Positions 5,432 to 6,226 of a stretch of 6,226 nt of DNA are shown here, in pieces. The stretch covers positions 1 through 6,226 of the forward strand of contig CAMPCT010000131.1 in the NCBI GenBank assembly GCA_946647055.1, read 5' to 3'. The translations under genes were made by a program, and so were the position numbers. This stretch comes from an uncultured Atopobium sp. (GTDB lineage: Bacteria; Actinomycetota; Coriobacteriia; Coriobacteriales; Atopobiaceae). The notes beneath the pieces are model-generated. The model saw nothing but the letters and a program-made list of their open reading frames with translations. It was not told where the DNA came from and did not search any database. Numbering within the stretch: position 1 is the stretch's first letter; every line of letters starts with the position of its first letter.

Positions 5432-6226
5432 ACCCTTGTGTCGCGTAGTAGTCTTGGACCTTCTGGATGATGTCGCGGTTGTAGCGCGTCCAGTCGGAGT
5501 CGAACTTGGCGAGGAACTTGTCCACGTCGCCGTCAATGAGGAAGGTCTGGATCTGCGCGTCGACCGACATCTCGGAGGGGTAATAGTGGTCCTGGAAGTC
5601 GGCGGTGCGGCCCTCGTCGATGAACTCGCGCATGCCGTCGAGCACGTCGGGCAGCTCAAAGTCGCCCTCGACGCAGGGCACGGCGTTCTGCTCGTCAACA
5701 TAGGTCTGGAGATTCTCCTGCGCGATGAGGAAGCGGATGACCTCGAAGGCTGCTTCCTTGTTCTGGCAGCCAGCCGTCACGCAGAACTGCAGGTCAACAC
5801 CAGAGTTGAGGATGCGGTCATCGGCGTTCTCTACGGCGGGCATCACGAAGGAGTCGATGTCCATGTCGGGGTTGACCGAGCGAATCTGCGGCACGGCGTA
5901 GGAGCCGATGGTGTACATCGCGCTCTCGCCGTTGGCGAAGGCCGTGCAGGCATCGTTGTAGCCGTAGGCAAAGGGGCCGTCCTCGGCGTACTGCAGGAGC
6001 GCATACTCCTTCTCGGCCACCTCGCGGTAGTGCTCCGTGAAGGTGGTGGTGCCGGCGTTGACCTGCTGGCAGACGTCGGAGGGAGCGAGCTCGATGGCCA
6101 AGGCGTTCCACGGGGCGAGCGTGGTCCAGGTGTCCTTGAAGCCCAGGTAGAGCGGCAGGATGCCAGCGGCCTTGATGGTCTCGCAGAGCTTGGTGAACTC
6201 GCTCCAGGTGGTGGGGATGTCCCAGC
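5430..6226 (-). CDS. Sugar ABC importer solute-binding lipoprotein, MsmE-like, C-terminal part
   Basis: Extracytoplasmic binding protein that captures sugar and delivers it to the two permeases encoded downstream. The frame is open from the window edge at 6226 to the TAA at 5432-5430, giving 264 visible residues. Family-1 binding proteins are about 400-450 residues, so the signal peptide, lipobox and N-terminal lobe lie outside the window. The TTG at 6101 is internal, because coding similarity continues upstream of it (WDIPTTWSEFTKLCETIKAAG, here residues 1-9 and on). Family-like features seen: the IPTTWSEF segment; ANGESAMYTIGSYAVPQI (about 97-114), the usual 'gives the protein a name tag of low-quality background' region being absent; NKEAAFEVIRFLIAQENLQ (about 155-173); and a helical C-terminus. 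Six cysteines (visible residues 14, 52, 93, 148, 153, 184) are unusual for this family. An alpha-galactoside ligand is inferred from the operon only. Confidence 0.92.
   Translation of the reverse strand, partial: WDIPTTWSEFTKLCETIKAAGILPLYLGFKDTWTTLAPWNALAIELAPSDVCQQVNAGTTTFTEHYREVAEKEYALLQYAEDGPFAYGYNDACTAFANGESAMYTIGSYAVPQIRSVNPDMDIDSFVMPAVENADDRILNSGVDLQFCVTAGCQNKEAAFEVIRFLIAQENLQTYVDEQNAVPCVEGDFELPDVLDGMREFIDEGRTADFQDHYYPSEMSVDAQIQTFLIDGDVDKFLAKFDSDWTRYNRDIIQKVQDYYATQG

Noticed and set aside
6099..6101. TTG as the start of a short 223-residue binding protein
   Set aside because: The same frame continues to the window edge with family-like sequence (IPTTWSEF), so the TTG is an internal leucine codon and the gene is cut by the window.

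Overview
The window reads as a piece of one sugar-utilisation operon, with every gene on the minus strand, so transcription runs from high to low coordinates. The DNA is GC-rich (counted 60-base rows range from 36 to 45 G+C). Genes are tightly packed and have Gram-positive-style Shine-Dalgarno sites, including a perfect AAGGAGGT. GC-rich DNA, an MsmEFG-type sugar importer, a family-36 alpha-galactosidase and a class II (Firmicutes/Coriobacteria-type) galactose-1-phosphate uridylyltransferase together suggest a gut or oral actinobacterium such as a coriobacterium (Olsenella/Collinsella/Atopobiaceae). That assignment is inference from gene types and composition, not proof.

Layout in transcription order: (1) 6226-5430, the C-terminal 264 residues of a sugar-binding lipoprotein of an ABC importer, with its 5' end outside the window. 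(2) 5417-4572, a MalF/UgpA-type permease. (3) 4572-3730, a MalG/UgpE-type permease whose start codon overlaps the previous stop by one base. (4) 3729-3529, a 201-base gap holding a perfect 10-bp GC hairpin and further inverted repeats. (5) 3528-1336, a complete cytoplasmic GH36 alpha-galactosidase of 730 residues with the full catalytic set. (6) 1318-1, class II galT, whose 3' end (perhaps 50-60 codons) runs off the window.

The genes make one pathway. The binding protein and two permeases import an alpha-galactoside such as melibiose, raffinose or stachyose. The alpha-galactosidase releases galactose inside the cell. After phosphorylation by a galactokinase (not in the window), GalT exchanges galactose-1-phosphate with UDP-glucose in the Leloir pathway. 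No ATPase subunit is encoded here; in this importer class a shared MsmK/MsiK-type ATPase encoded elsewhere is common.

I found no mobile element, tRNA, rRNA, CRISPR array or sign of an undescribed system. The most interesting non-coding signal is the structured gap before the alpha-galactosidase gene, which could set the expression ratio of transporter to enzymes. Large open frames on the plus strand opposite the two enzyme genes are explained by GC-rich codon bias.
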